From Candidatus Poribacteria bacterium (GTDB lineage Bacteria; Poribacteria; WGA-4E; WGA-3G), in the NCBI GenBank assembly GCA_022827625.1, contig JAJEIE010000028.1:29004-93003 (forward strand): a stretch of DNA of 64,000 bases, given 5' to 3'. Shown one piece after another: positions 43,610 to 52,779 of this stretch; position 1 is the first letter of the stretch, and every line of letters starts with the position of its first letter. The notes under the pieces were generated by a model. That model was not told where the DNA came from, searched no databases, and was given only the letters and a program-made list of their open reading frames with translations. A program made the translations under genes and the position numbers.

Positions 43610-43652
43610 ACCTACATCGGCGAGGTTAGGGGACCTCGCCTACCCGGGAAGG
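43610..43652. repeat. REP-like palindromic element
   Basis: CCTACATCGGCGAGGTTAGG and GGACCTCGCCTACCCGGGAA: GGCGAGGT pairs with ACCTCGCC. The same core occurs at 58078-58101. Confidence 0.7.
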
Positions 43653-43656
43653 GTGC

Positions 43657-44697
43657 TTATTTATCTTTAGCATCGCCGATAAAAAGTTTAGCGATTTCAT
43701 CTGTCTCAAAAACAGGTAGGGGTTGTTGTGTACCGGCGGCATCTTCCAACCACAATCCACCCTCAGAAGGCAAAAACTCCCCGATGATGTCGGCACTGAT
43801 CCCCTCCTTAGCGAGGGCTTGGCAAATTGCTTCGCCTTTTTCCGGATCCGATGCAATTAGCATCGCACCCGATGAGATAACACCGAGCGGATTGAGCCGA
43901 AACATATCACACAACGTTTGTGTTATATTTCCATACAGTCTTGATGAACCTAAAAGTTTATCCGAATAAACAACCACTCCCAACTCGGCTGCGGTTGCTA
44001 ATTCATAGACCGCCGTTGCGACCCCACCTTCTGTGACATCGTGCATAGCGTGTACACCACCTGCGGCGATTGCAGTTTGTGCGTCCTTTAGTACAGAGAT
44101 GCCGGGATGCGTGAGATAGTGCCTCGCCTGTTCCAAGAAGAGATCGTCGTACCTTTCACGCAACTGCGCTTCACGTTCACGGGCAATAATTGCAGTCGCT
44201 TCAATACCGATTCCCTTTGTGAGGATTAATGCGTCACCTACGCCGGCATCCGCTGAAGTGAACAGGGCATTTTTATGCGTAATCCCCAGCATTTGCCCTA
44301 TGACAACAGGTTGCGTTACCGCGGGTGTAACTTCGGTATGTCCACCACAGAGTGCGATGTCAAATTCTGCACAGGCTTGCGTGAGTTGTGTCATGATGTC
44401 GCGAACCATCGTGGGTGTCGTCGCGCCTTCGGGTAATAATAGCGTTACCAACAACCATTTCGGCACGGCACCCATCGCTGCAATGTCATTGCTATTGACG
44501 CATACGACATACCACCCAATATCTTCAGTCGCAAATGTGATCGGATCACTGGTAGCAACGAGATAGTTATCTCCCAACGCAATGACAGCGGCATCTTCAC
44601 CCAGTTGTGGACCAACCACTAAGCCTTTGCTTCCATCGTGTGTCGGTAGAAGTTCTTTTAAAAAATCGTGTTTGAGTTTCCCAACAGGTAGATTCAT
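43657..44697 (-). CDS. AIR synthase/HypE-like PurM-fold protein
   Basis: 346 residues of the PurM ATP-binding superfamily. The N-terminal half has GPQLGEDAAVIALGD, DIAAMGA and LCGGHTEVTPAV; the C-terminal half has the Gly-rich MHDVTEGGVATAVYELA. The closest arrangement is HypE (hydrogenase maturation), but the C-terminal PRIC cysteine that receives the carbamoyl group is absent (end reads FIGDAKDK) and no hyp genes or hydrogenase are nearby. It is therefore a HypE-like kinase/synthase of unknown substrate. It lies directly downstream of the third DUF6785-like gene (7-base gap). Confidence 0.85.
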   Translation of the reverse strand: MNLPVGKLKHDFLKELLPTHDGSKGLVVGPQLGEDAAVIALGDNYLVATSDPITFATEDIGWYVVCVNSNDIAAMGAVPKWLLVTLLLPEGATTPTMVRDIMTQLTQACAEFDIALCGGHTEVTPAVTQPVVIGQMLGITHKNALFTSADAGVGDALILTKGIGIEATAIIAREREAQLRERYDDLFLEQARHYLTHPGISVLKDAQTAIAAGGVHAMHDVTEGGVATAVYELATAAELGVVVYSDKLLGSSRLYGNITQTLCDMFRLNPLGVISSGAMLIASDPEKGEAICQALAKEGISADIIGEFLPSEGGLWLEDAAGTQQPLPVFETDEIAKLFIGDAKDK

Positions 44698-44704
44698 GTT
44701 TTTT

Positions 44705-46633
44705 TTAGATAAAAATTTTGTAGGTTCGCAAGCCAGATGCCGGTCCGATGATTGCCCAGGTGCTGCCGATGACGTAGTCGCCTAATATTAACCCTAAAAA
44801 GAGCGGTGCGACTTGACGATGGAGTCGCAAGCCACCGTGCCGAAGAATCATTAACTTTAGAAACCACGCCACGAAGAAAGCGAACCAGAAATAATCCATC
44901 GCAAAACTGATGGCAAGTGCGTAACCGGCTGGATGGAAGGGCCACCACAAGAAATGCATCCGCATATACATCATCACAAACGTCAAGAGCGCGCCGATCC
45001 CCATAAAACCGACACCAATCATGTTCGGTTCCGTTGGGTTATGCAGCCACCGCTGGAGCCGACTGAACGATTCTCTGCCAACCCAGTCTTTGAATCCCCC
45101 CGCTTTCGCGTCAGCACCGTTACGGAAGGTGATGTCCAGATTCGCCCAAAAGGTCACCAAAATCCCGACGATAATTGCAATCAACATCGCCATCCACAAA
45201 CGTCTGTTGCCCATCCCTGTTGACTCGGCGAGTTTGAACGCTTCAATCTGATTCGGCATCGGATGATTACGGTAACCCCGATTAAACCAATAGAAAAGCG
45301 ACATAATGGTGAGACTGCTCGTGTCAAACTGCCGGGTTCCACCAACTGTCGCGAGCATGTCATGCGGATTGACGTAGTAAATTTCATGAGGCGTGCCGAG
45401 TTCCGCCCGAACACGAGTGATCGCAAACGATAGCAAAAAATAGACGCCAAAGAAAAGACCCGCGACCCATAGTGCCATTCCAGCCATGGAGGAAAAGACC
45501 GCAAGGGCAACAAGCGATCCGAGAATTCCCAAAAAAGCGGCACGATAGGGCATCGGTTCGTTGGAATCATCAAGACGCGATTCAAACCCAAACACCTTTT
45601 TCATCACTTCCGCCAAATGTTGTCGCGTGACCCAAAGAGCAAGCAGGAAAAGGGCGATCCAAGCACCGTACGCCTGCTCGTTGAGGGCAGGAAAATAGCG
45701 CGTCCCGAGTGCTGCGCCAATGACGAATTCCGCTAAGCGTACAACAAAGAAAAACCAGCACGAAAACGAGAGGTCCAACGGTAAGAAAAACGCCAGCCCC
45801 ACTGCGAAAGGATAAACGGAAATTCGGGTGCCACGAATGACGTTCCATGGGCGGTCAGTGAAAATATTTTGGAAAACAGCCGTCCGCTTGATATAAGGGA
45901 TTTCTGGAAACTGCGGAAAAAGATAGTGGACTCCGTTAATGACCCCGATGGCGAATGCGATGCTAAAGCCTACCCACATCATCCGATTCTTGAGGAGGCT
46001 GATACCGCCATCTTCGGAGAGCCGTAACGGTAGTTGTATAATTGGATACGCGAGTTTTTCTTGCTCTGCCCATCGCTTTCGGACGATTGTGTTGATGCAA
46101 AGCATCATGAACATCATAATGAGGAAAAAGAGTCCCCAGAACGCCAGCGGTTTTAGCCAAATCGAGAAGTTATGTTTCGTGTAGAAGGTGGCTTCACCCT
46201 CGTAAAACCCTTGGAGGCTTTGGGTATCCGAGATGGTAAGCCAAGCGGGTAGATACCGGAAAAAAAGCGTCTGCCACTCATTCTCGTCCGTTGCGAATTG
46301 AAACGCATGCCCAATACTCCCGAACATATTTTGCATCGTGTCATGTCCAGCAAACGTACACGAGATCGCCACCATGATGTAGACAGTGAGCAACTCCCCC
46401 TGTTGGAGCATCTGCCGCGGCGCGAAACGTTTCAAGAGTGTGTTCGCGACAACACAGACGAACATAATGAAAACGGGTTGGATAAAAAGCGGGAGGCATG
46501 AACCGTCAAGGGAGTAATACTTCACTTCAACAAGCGTCATCCAATAGACATTGACAGGGATGAATAAGACTCCCAAGAGAAGCGATCTTACTGTAACGCG
46601 TGCGGATGAAATGGAGGCTTCACGAGTTTGCAT
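44705..46633 (-). CDS. polytopic membrane protein, DUF6785/DUF6784-like, copy 3
   Basis: 642 residues, the same length and topology as copies 1 and 2 but clearly more diverged. Family blocks retained: HAFQFATDENEW, GFYEGEATFY, RKRWAEQEKLAYPIIQLPL, VFQNIFTDRPWNVIRGTRISVYPF, RVRAELGTPHEIYYVNP, QIEAFKLAEST, FLWWPFHPAGYALA and PLFLGLILGDYVIG. Function unknown. The ATG has no Shine-Dalgarno and is immediately preceded by the end of a MITE-like repeat (AATAGTTAAAAAA). It is probably co-transcribed with the HypE-like gene. Confidence 0.8.
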   Translation of the reverse strand: MQTREASISSARVTVRSLLLGVLFIPVNVYWMTLVEVKYYSLDGSCLPLFIQPVFIMFVCVVANTLLKRFAPRQMLQQGELLTVYIMVAISCTFAGHDTMQNMFGSIGHAFQFATDENEWQTLFFRYLPAWLTISDTQSLQGFYEGEATFYTKHNFSIWLKPLAFWGLFFLIMMFMMLCINTIVRKRWAEQEKLAYPIIQLPLRLSEDGGISLLKNRMMWVGFSIAFAIGVINGVHYLFPQFPEIPYIKRTAVFQNIFTDRPWNVIRGTRISVYPFAVGLAFFLPLDLSFSCWFFFVVRLAEFVIGAALGTRYFPALNEQAYGAWIALFLLALWVTRQHLAEVMKKVFGFESRLDDSNEPMPYRAAFLGILGSLVALAVFSSMAGMALWVAGLFFGVYFLLSFAITRVRAELGTPHEIYYVNPHDMLATVGGTRQFDTSSLTIMSLFYWFNRGYRNHPMPNQIEAFKLAESTGMGNRRLWMAMLIAIIVGILVTFWANLDITFRNGADAKAGGFKDWVGRESFSRLQRWLHNPTEPNMIGVGFMGIGALLTFVMMYMRMHFLWWPFHPAGYALAISFAMDYFWFAFFVAWFLKLMILRHGGLRLHRQVAPLFLGLILGDYVIGSTWAIIGPASGLRTYKIFI

Positions 46634-46779
46634 TTTTTTAACTATTAACTCTGGTTATCGTTCCACTTCGTTTCACGATAGTGTCTGGTGAAGTTAGAAA
46701 CCTTTGAGCACTTGGAGTGGGTTGGAATTGACCGAAAACCACCGTGGAACGTAGTGAAGCGGTGCTCAGATTCAATAGT
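46634..46779. repeat. MITE-like inverted-repeat element, copy 1
   Basis: The whole gap is an imperfect palindrome. TTTTTAACTATTAACTCTGG at one end pairs with the opposite strand of the other end (CTTTTAAACTATTGAATCTGAG, running into the next gene). The inner block GGAATTGACCGAAAACCACC and AACGTAGTGAAGCGGTGCTCAG matches the copy at 53572. It abuts the start codon of the DUF6785-like gene. Confidence 0.75.
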
Positions 46780-48651
46780 TTAAAAGAAACGGTAGGTTTT
46801 AACGATCTCTGAGATGACGCTGGCTCTGTTTTTCCAATTCATGCGAGCAGGTGGGATGAGATAGATGCCGTCAATTTTACATGCGTCTTGATTACGGATG
46901 TCCCGAATTAATTCCAAACACAACCGGATACCGAGTTCGTGTGCGGCAGTATCTCCAAGGTCTCGGAATTTGTCAACGATAAACTGAGGGATGTAGAGTC
47001 CCAAGTTGTCGCGTAGATAGGAGGCACTGCGGAAACTGGTGAGCGGTAGGATGCCGTAAAGCATCTTTATACCGAGATGCTCCGTTGCTTGCTGGGTCCG
47101 AACGATATCTTCATAAGTCCAGACGGGTTGCGTATAGGCGAACCTTGCGCCTTGCTTCACCTTATTTGTGAGATGTTTGACGTGGGGTTGCAGGTTCTCA
47201 GCAACCGTGAAACCGCCGCCGTAATAGAAACCACACGGATCACCAATAGATGAACCGTCAGCAAGTTCACCTTGATTCAGACGTGCAATGAGTTTCATCA
47301 ATTGAACGGCACCGCGGACATCTGGGACGAGGCTCGCCGCTTCATAGGGACCTGCTTTTGGATGGTCGCCAGATAGCGCAACAATGCCCCGAATACCCAA
47401 CGCCTCCGCTTCAAGTAAATGCGATTGCATACTAATGAGATTCCGCGAGCGGGTTGTCCAATGGATGAGCGTCGGGATTTGCGTTGTCTGCTGAAGTCGG
47501 TACGCCGTCCCGACGGCTCCAATATTCACGGCAGCCCCGGAATTGTCAGTTACATCAAACAGATCAACACCGATGGCAGCGAGATTTTTCCCCTCGCGCA
47601 ACAAGGCTCGAAATTGTGGAAATGTATTGGCACGCATCTCAACACTTACAATCTGGGCGCGCGTTTCAAATACCTGTTGCACAGGATTATCCGTCAAGAC
47701 TTTCGACGTTGCGCGAATCTTTGGAAGGACGAAGATGCGTTGTTGCCGTTCAACAGGTTCACGTTCTGTAACAACCTGACGGATTTTCGCCGTATATGCG
47801 GGGGTCGTGCCGCAGCAACCCCCAATCATGTTCGCGCCAAGTTCAATCAATTTTCCGACGTAGTCACTAAAAACTTCTGCCTCGACTGTATAAGAGAGTG
47901 CCACCTCGCCCTGTTCTACTCTCGGATTACCAGCGTTAGGTTGTACAACGATAGGCACCTTGATAACAGGGGCAAGGAGCTCCATCGCCTCGACCAAGTC
48001 GTGTGGACCGCGGCAATTGACCCCGACTGCGTGTGCGCCGAGTTGTTCAAGCTCTTGGGCAAAGACACGGACATCCACCCCGGCACCGACTGTGCCGCCT
48101 GAAACGCCACTAATTTCAACGACGACAGGGACATCGTAAGTGAGTGCTTGCTTCGTGGCGATTTCCGCTTGTTTGGGAGAAACGAAAGTCTCAAGGACGA
48201 GTAGATCAACGCCTTCATCAACAAGGACATCCATTTGCTCTTTGAAGATGCGTCGGACTGCCTTTGTTGAGGGCAGTGTGGTATCTAAGGTTTGGAAAGC
48301 GATCGGTCCAACGGAACCGGCTACATAGCAAGTCTCCGGCACAGCAGCACGTGCAAGTCTCACCCCGCTTCTATTAATTTCTTCAACCTGCTCAGCCAAC
48401 CCGTGAACAGCTAACGCTTCTCTGTTCGCCTGATAGGTATTGGTTTGAATAACATCGGCACCGGCAGCAGCGTAGGCACGGTGAACCATTGCTACCTTCT
48501 CGGCATGTTCTGTAGAGATATTACAAGCATCAACACATTGTAGATACGCTGGTACCTGTTTACGGAGTTCCGTTCCGATAGCACCATCACACACCAAAAT
48601 CTGACGCGTAAGGGTATCTATGAAGTTGTCTTTTTTTAAAATCGTAGCCAT
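46780..48651 (-). CDS. bifunctional homocysteine S-methyltransferase / 5,10-methylenetetrahydrofolate reductase
   Basis: 623 residues, YitJ-like fusion. The N-terminal homocysteine-binding barrel (about 10-300) has zinc-ligand motifs VGVNCRGP and MIGGCCGTTP. The C-terminal MTHFR barrel (about 320-615) has LIHWTTRSRNLISMQSHLLEAEALGIRG, ALSGDHP, GARFAYTQPVWTYED and YGILPLTSFRSASYL. The reductase makes 5-methyltetrahydrofolate, which MetH (7413) would use; the methyl donor of the N-terminal half is not certain. No separate metF is in the window. The ATG lies just beyond the terminator of the upstream gene, so a promoter must overlap that region. Confidence 0.93.
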   Translation of the reverse strand: MATILKKDNFIDTLTRQILVCDGAIGTELRKQVPAYLQCVDACNISTEHAEKVAMVHRAYAAAGADVIQTNTYQANREALAVHGLAEQVEEINRSGVRLARAAVPETCYVAGSVGPIAFQTLDTTLPSTKAVRRIFKEQMDVLVDEGVDLLVLETFVSPKQAEIATKQALTYDVPVVVEISGVSGGTVGAGVDVRVFAQELEQLGAHAVGVNCRGPHDLVEAMELLAPVIKVPIVVQPNAGNPRVEQGEVALSYTVEAEVFSDYVGKLIELGANMIGGCCGTTPAYTAKIRQVVTEREPVERQQRIFVLPKIRATSKVLTDNPVQQVFETRAQIVSVEMRANTFPQFRALLREGKNLAAIGVDLFDVTDNSGAAVNIGAVGTAYRLQQTTQIPTLIHWTTRSRNLISMQSHLLEAEALGIRGIVALSGDHPKAGPYEAASLVPDVRGAVQLMKLIARLNQGELADGSSIGDPCGFYYGGGFTVAENLQPHVKHLTNKVKQGARFAYTQPVWTYEDIVRTQQATEHLGIKMLYGILPLTSFRSASYLRDNLGLYIPQFIVDKFRDLGDTAAHELGIRLCLELIRDIRNQDACKIDGIYLIPPARMNWKNRASVISEIVKTYRFF

Positions 48652-48657
48652 CTAAGA

Positions 48658-48687
48658 GAGAAAAGCGCGCCGATGAAGCGCGCCTCT
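48658..48687 (-). terminator. intrinsic terminator after copper monooxygenase gene
   Basis: Minus strand GCGCGC-TTCATCG-GCGCGC followed by TTTTCTCTC. The stem can be extended by AGAG pairing on both sides. Confidence 0.8.
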
Positions 48688-48707
48688 CCATGTGTATGAG
48701 ATAGTCC

Positions 48708-50321
48708 CTATTTAATGATCTCTCCAGCACTTTCAGTCGGAATATAATAATAACCGAAGATAATACACATCTCATCTTCAGACGTAAGTCCGAATATGAG
48801 GGGTTCATTCGTGTCATAGTTGTTGTGGGTGCACTGGAAGCTGAGTGCATCGTCTGAACCTAAGCGGAGAATCGGATTAAAGAGGTCAATGGGAGCATTG
48901 TCATAAGCGATGCTCCGATGGAGTAAATCCCCCGACGACCTCTGAAAAATCTCGAACAACTCACCGTGTCTGTGCATGTGTGATGTGAGCAAGAAGACAC
49001 TTAATTCCGTTCCTGGGTCGTGCCCTCGGCGTTCGAGTTCATCTTCAACGTACCACGTCATTTTGGAAACGCGCGTTGTTTTGGGTGGCACGTTAATGGA
49101 TCTGTTAGAAACGAAGATTTCAACAGCCTCGTACCGGACCTCTTCCTCAGGAATCGTGTAGATATTGACGTAGGTTTCGCCAATCAATGTTTCGTCCCCA
49201 AGCAAATTGATGTAGTGAGAATTGAGGTCGTAAACGGTGTTTCCCGGCATTCGCAACCCTACACCTTCAGGAAACTCAAAGAGCGTATCATCTGTCTGCG
49301 TGCCGACGACGAAAAGTCTATCAACACCAAAATTGCCAAGCACCTGCGGGTCTTCCGTATCCAGTTCACGGAATACATCACTCGGATCGACACTGATGCC
49401 GGGCGTGATCCCTCTGCTTGGAACGTCGTTTGCTAACCCCTCTTCGGTGAACCGATACAAGATGAAGTGATGGCTGCCAGCGGGATAGAAGATTTCAACC
49501 CTATTAATAAAGATGTCGCCCTCTACGGGATTCCCATTTTCATCAGTGATTTGGGTTGCATAGTAGATTTCGCGTTCCGTACCGGGTTCAATCTTGAAGG
49601 GTGGCAGGCGGAGTTGATAGCCTTCACCAGGGGCTGGTGGCGCGGGTGGTTCAAACACTTCGTCAGGATCACGTAAGACACCAAGGTCCCCGATACCTGC
49701 AATTTTGCCAGTCTGGGGTGCGCCAGCCGCAATCCATGTGCGGACTGCCTCTATTTTACCACTATGAAGCACACCGCCGCCAAAGGGCATCCGTGCCCCT
49801 TGCTCTGGTGCTGTGGGTCCCATCAATTTCGCCAAAAGAAAACTGTTCTCCGGGTTGCCCGGATCAACAAGCTTCATACCCGCAGCCGCAGCGGCTGGGT
49901 TCTGCGGGACCTGTCCAACCAAATCTTCATAAGAGAGACCATAGGTGAGATCTAAACTACCCGCATTCGCAGGCGCAGCGTGACAAACACTGTTCGCACA
50001 ACTCTTATCGAAGACATATTCCTGAATATCGTGATATGCTGAGCCTTCATCCGGCGCGGTTTGCCCAAAACTGTTACTGACCCGAACCAGATCAAGCACA
50101 TTAACGATTCCGTCGCGATTGACATCAGGGTCGTATTCGGCATTGCGATCCCTGAGTTGTCCAAAGGCAGTAGCGACAAACACTAAGTCTTGGATGTTTA
50201 CCACACCGTCTTTGTTGACATCCTCTAAAAGCGTAGGGAGATCACTGTGTCCGACGGCAAAAAAAGAGAAACTGCCCATCAGCAAGGTGATGAATGTGAA
50301 ATAGACTGTTTTTTTTATCAT
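48708..50321 (-). CDS. secreted dockerin-repeat / CX4CH / copper type II monooxygenase-like protein, copy 1
   Basis: About 537 residues. The signal peptide is 1-25. Two dockerin-type calcium repeats (DVNKDGVVNIQDLVFVATAFG, about 34-54; DVNRDGIVNVLDLVRVSNSFG, about 66-86) come next. A cytochrome-like segment with CANSVCH (C-x4-CH, 108-114) and a planctomycete-cytochrome-style loop follows. The C-terminal half resembles ascorbate-dependent copper monooxygenases (peptidylglycine or dopamine hydroxylase), with GSHHFILYRF, TSHMHRHGELF and CTHNNYD...SEDEMCIIFGYYY supplying the His-His, His-x-His and Met-type copper ligands. Substrate unknown. I start at ATG 50321 (MIKKTVYF), matching the paralogue; GGAGG is 14 bases upstream. 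Confidence 0.83.
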   Translation of the reverse strand: MIKKTVYFTFITLLMGSFSFFAVGHSDLPTLLEDVNKDGVVNIQDLVFVATAFGQLRDRNAEYDPDVNRDGIVNVLDLVRVSNSFGQTAPDEGSAYHDIQEYVFDKSCANSVCHAAPANAGSLDLTYGLSYEDLVGQVPQNPAAAAAGMKLVDPGNPENSFLLAKLMGPTAPEQGARMPFGGGVLHSGKIEAVRTWIAAGAPQTGKIAGIGDLGVLRDPDEVFEPPAPPAPGEGYQLRLPPFKIEPGTEREIYYATQITDENGNPVEGDIFINRVEIFYPAGSHHFILYRFTEEGLANDVPSRGITPGISVDPSDVFRELDTEDPQVLGNFGVDRLFVVGTQTDDTLFEFPEGVGLRMPGNTVYDLNSHYINLLGDETLIGETYVNIYTIPEEEVRYEAVEIFVSNRSINVPPKTTRVSKMTWYVEDELERRGHDPGTELSVFLLTSHMHRHGELFEIFQRSSGDLLHRSIAYDNAPIDLFNPILRLGSDDALSFQCTHNNYDTNEPLIFGLTSEDEMCIIFGYYYIPTESAGEIIK

Positions 50322-50386
50322 AATTAACAATTCAACCTCCAAATTTGTTTGGTAACACAATTGATTTTGCGCTTTGCACGCTCTAT

Positions 50387-51997
50387 TTAATTATTGTTCG
50401 CAATACTTATAGTTGGCACAAAATAATAGCCGACAATAAGGCACATTTCGTCTTCGGATGTAAGACCGAATTCAATAGGTACATCCCGATCATAATTGTT
50501 ATGCGTACACTGAAAGCTGAGCCCATCGGTTGCATCAAGCGCGAGCGGCGGGGTATAAAAGGTTATCGGTGCGTCATCATAAGCGACGCTCCGGTGCAAC
50601 AATTCCCCTGTTGATTTTTGAAAGATTTCAAACAATTCGCCGTGTCTATGCATGTGAGATGTGAGCGCCATTACGTTCAATGCTGTCCCTGGATCTATGC
50701 CTTGTAGTTCCATTTCATCTGCAATATACCAATCCATTCTGGCAACACGGGTCAGCCCGGGCGGGACGTTAATCTCTGTGTTAGAGACGAAAATCTCAAT
50801 TGCCTCATGCGTGACCTCATCAGGCGGAAGTGTGTAAAGATTGATATAAACCTCACCAATTAGGGTTTCGGTCCCTAATAAATTAATGAAGTGAGAATTC
50901 AGGTCAAAGAGAGTATCCCCGGCAAGCCGGAGTGCAACGCCCTCTGGAAATGCAAAGGAAAAGTCTTCGCTTTGCGTTCCGGCAACGAAGAAGCGATGAA
51001 TTCCAACGTTTCCAAGTGCCTGCGGGTCGGCTGGGTCTAACTCTCGGAAAGCATCTGCTGGATCAACACCGATGCCGGGCACTAAGCCAGTCTCAAGGAT
51101 CCCTTCTGAGATTGCGGCATCGGTCATCCGATATAAGATGAAGTGATGGCTGCCCACAGGATAGAAAATCTCATATTTATTTATAAAGATGTCATCCGCT
51201 ACTGGCGCTCCATTTTCATCTTTGATTTGCGTTGTATAAAATACTTCCCGTTCCGTGCCGGGTTCGATTTTGAAGGGTGGCAAATGAAGTTGATATCCTT
51301 CACCGAGTGGGGGTGGCGCGGGTGCTTCAAAGATTTCTTCAGGGTCGCGTAAGACTGCAAGGTCCCCCATCCCTATCACTTTACCAGTCTGTGGCGCGCC
51401 AGCCGCAATCCAGGCACGAATTGCTTCTATTTTTCCATCGTGGAGCACGCCGCCACCAAAGGGCATCCGTGCCCCTTGTTCTGGTGCTGTGAGTCCCATC
51501 AATTTCGCCAAAAGAAAACTGTTCTCCGGGTTGCCCGGATCAACAAGCTTCATACCCGCAGCCGCAGCGGCTGGGTTCTGTGGCACCGCGGCGACCAAAT
51601 CTTCATAAGAGAGACCATAGGTGAGATCTAAACTACCCGCATTCGCAGGCACTGCATGACAGGCACTGTTCGCACAACTTTTATCAAAGATGTACTCTTG
51701 GATATCGTGATACGCTGAATTTTCATCGGGTGCAGTCTGTCCAAAACTGTTACTGACGCGAACCAGATCTAAGATATTAACGATCCCGTCGCGATTGACA
51801 TCAGGGTCCTGTTCGGCATTGCGATCCCTGGGTTGTCCGAAAGCAGTGGCGACGAGCACCAGGTCTTGTATGTTCACGACACTATCTTTATTGACATCCT
51901 CTAAAAGCGTGGGGAGATCGCCGTGTCCAAATACAACGGTAGAGATCGTACTTACTAATAAGAGAATCAGCGCGGAATAAACCACTTTTTTAAGCAT
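50387..51997 (-). CDS. secreted dockerin-repeat / CX4CH / copper type II monooxygenase-like protein, copy 2
   Basis: Tandem paralogue (536 residues) with the same order: signal peptide MLKKVVYSALILLLVSTISTVVFG, dockerin repeats DVNKDSVVNIQDLV and DVNRDGIVNILDLV, CANSACH, then the copper monooxygenase half with GSHHFILYRM, TSHMHRHGELF and CTHNNYD...SEDEMCLIVGYYF. All presumed copper ligands are kept in both copies; differences concentrate between them, so the copies may have diverged in substrate. It is 65 bases upstream of copy 1, probably one transcript. GGGGG precedes the ATG at the same unusual distance as in copy 1. Confidence 0.83.
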   Translation of the reverse strand: MLKKVVYSALILLLVSTISTVVFGHGDLPTLLEDVNKDSVVNIQDLVLVATAFGQPRDRNAEQDPDVNRDGIVNILDLVRVSNSFGQTAPDENSAYHDIQEYIFDKSCANSACHAVPANAGSLDLTYGLSYEDLVAAVPQNPAAAAAGMKLVDPGNPENSFLLAKLMGLTAPEQGARMPFGGGVLHDGKIEAIRAWIAAGAPQTGKVIGMGDLAVLRDPEEIFEAPAPPPLGEGYQLHLPPFKIEPGTEREVFYTTQIKDENGAPVADDIFINKYEIFYPVGSHHFILYRMTDAAISEGILETGLVPGIGVDPADAFRELDPADPQALGNVGIHRFFVAGTQSEDFSFAFPEGVALRLAGDTLFDLNSHFINLLGTETLIGEVYINLYTLPPDEVTHEAIEIFVSNTEINVPPGLTRVARMDWYIADEMELQGIDPGTALNVMALTSHMHRHGELFEIFQKSTGELLHRSVAYDDAPITFYTPPLALDATDGLSFQCTHNNYDRDVPIEFGLTSEDEMCLIVGYYFVPTISIANNN

Positions 51998-52032
51998 AAT
52001 TAACGAATTTAACCCCCAAGTATTGATTAACG

Positions 52033-52752
52033 CTATTCATCGTGCGCACTGTTTTTGAAAAGTTTAGTTTTTGAAATAAACCGGTATTTTAAGAGCGTCC
52101 AGGCAGCCAAGATGCCGTCTGACCAGAATCGGAGTTTTTTGCCTTCCTTTTTTGTCCGCGGGAAATAGGAGACCGGTACCTCCTGGATGCCATAGCCTGC
52201 GCGCAAAATTTTCGCTGTAACCTCTGGACAGAATTCAAACCCTTCACATGTTAAATTCAAACGTGTTATCAATTCCGCTGAAAAGGCTTTATAACCCGTA
52301 GATTCATCGGTAATCCGGCACCCATAGAGCAGGTTCGTATACGTCGCGAGCACACGATTGGCAAGGAAGTTATGCAGACTGGCGTTCCCACGACCGTTGA
52401 GAAACCTGGAGCCGTAAACAACTTGCACGTCCTTTTTTTCCAGCGGTTGCAAGAGTTCAGAGATATCGGTCGGGGATAATTCCATGTCTGCATCCTGAAT
52501 AACCACGGCTTCACCCTTTACGTATGGAAGCCCGCTTCGGATAGCGTACCCTTTACCTCTGTTTTCCTCACAATGGACGACGGTTAATTGATGTTTTGCC
52601 CGGAGGCACTCAAGTGCGTCGTATGTGCCATCGGTGGAACCGTCGTTGACGACAATAATCTGTTTTTCGATGGGTAGTGCGCGAAGTGCCTCTAAGACCT
52701 GCCCAATTGTTTGCTCTTCGTTATACGCAGGAATGATTACGGACACTAACAT
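52033..52752 (-). CDS. family 2 glycosyltransferase (dolichol-phosphate-mannose-synthase-like)
   Basis: 239 residues. GT-A fold signatures: SVIIPAYNEEQTIGQVLEAL at the N-terminus, VVNDGSTDGTYD, the DxD-type VIQDADMELSP (metal and nucleotide sugar binding) and GSRFLNGRGN. CRITDESTGYKAF is typical of the DPM1-like polyprenyl-phosphate glycosyltransferases. No C-terminal membrane segment. It probably charges a polyprenyl carrier at the inner membrane face; sugar unknown. It lies 27 bases after the SDR gene on the same strand. Confidence 0.9.
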   Translation of the reverse strand: MLVSVIIPAYNEEQTIGQVLEALRALPIEKQIIVVNDGSTDGTYDALECLRAKHQLTVVHCEENRGKGYAIRSGLPYVKGEAVVIQDADMELSPTDISELLQPLEKKDVQVVYGSRFLNGRGNASLHNFLANRVLATYTNLLYGCRITDESTGYKAFSAELITRLNLTCEGFEFCPEVTAKILRAGYGIQEVPVSYFPRTKKEGKKLRFWSDGILAAWTLLKYRFISKTKLFKNSAHDE

Positions 52753-52779
52753 CGTTCATCACACCTCCGTCGAAGCACG

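Noticed and set aside
43657-44697. Calling the PurM-fold protein HypE or ThiL
   Set aside because: The C-terminal PRIC of HypE is missing and ThiL-specific context is absent; left as HypE-like.
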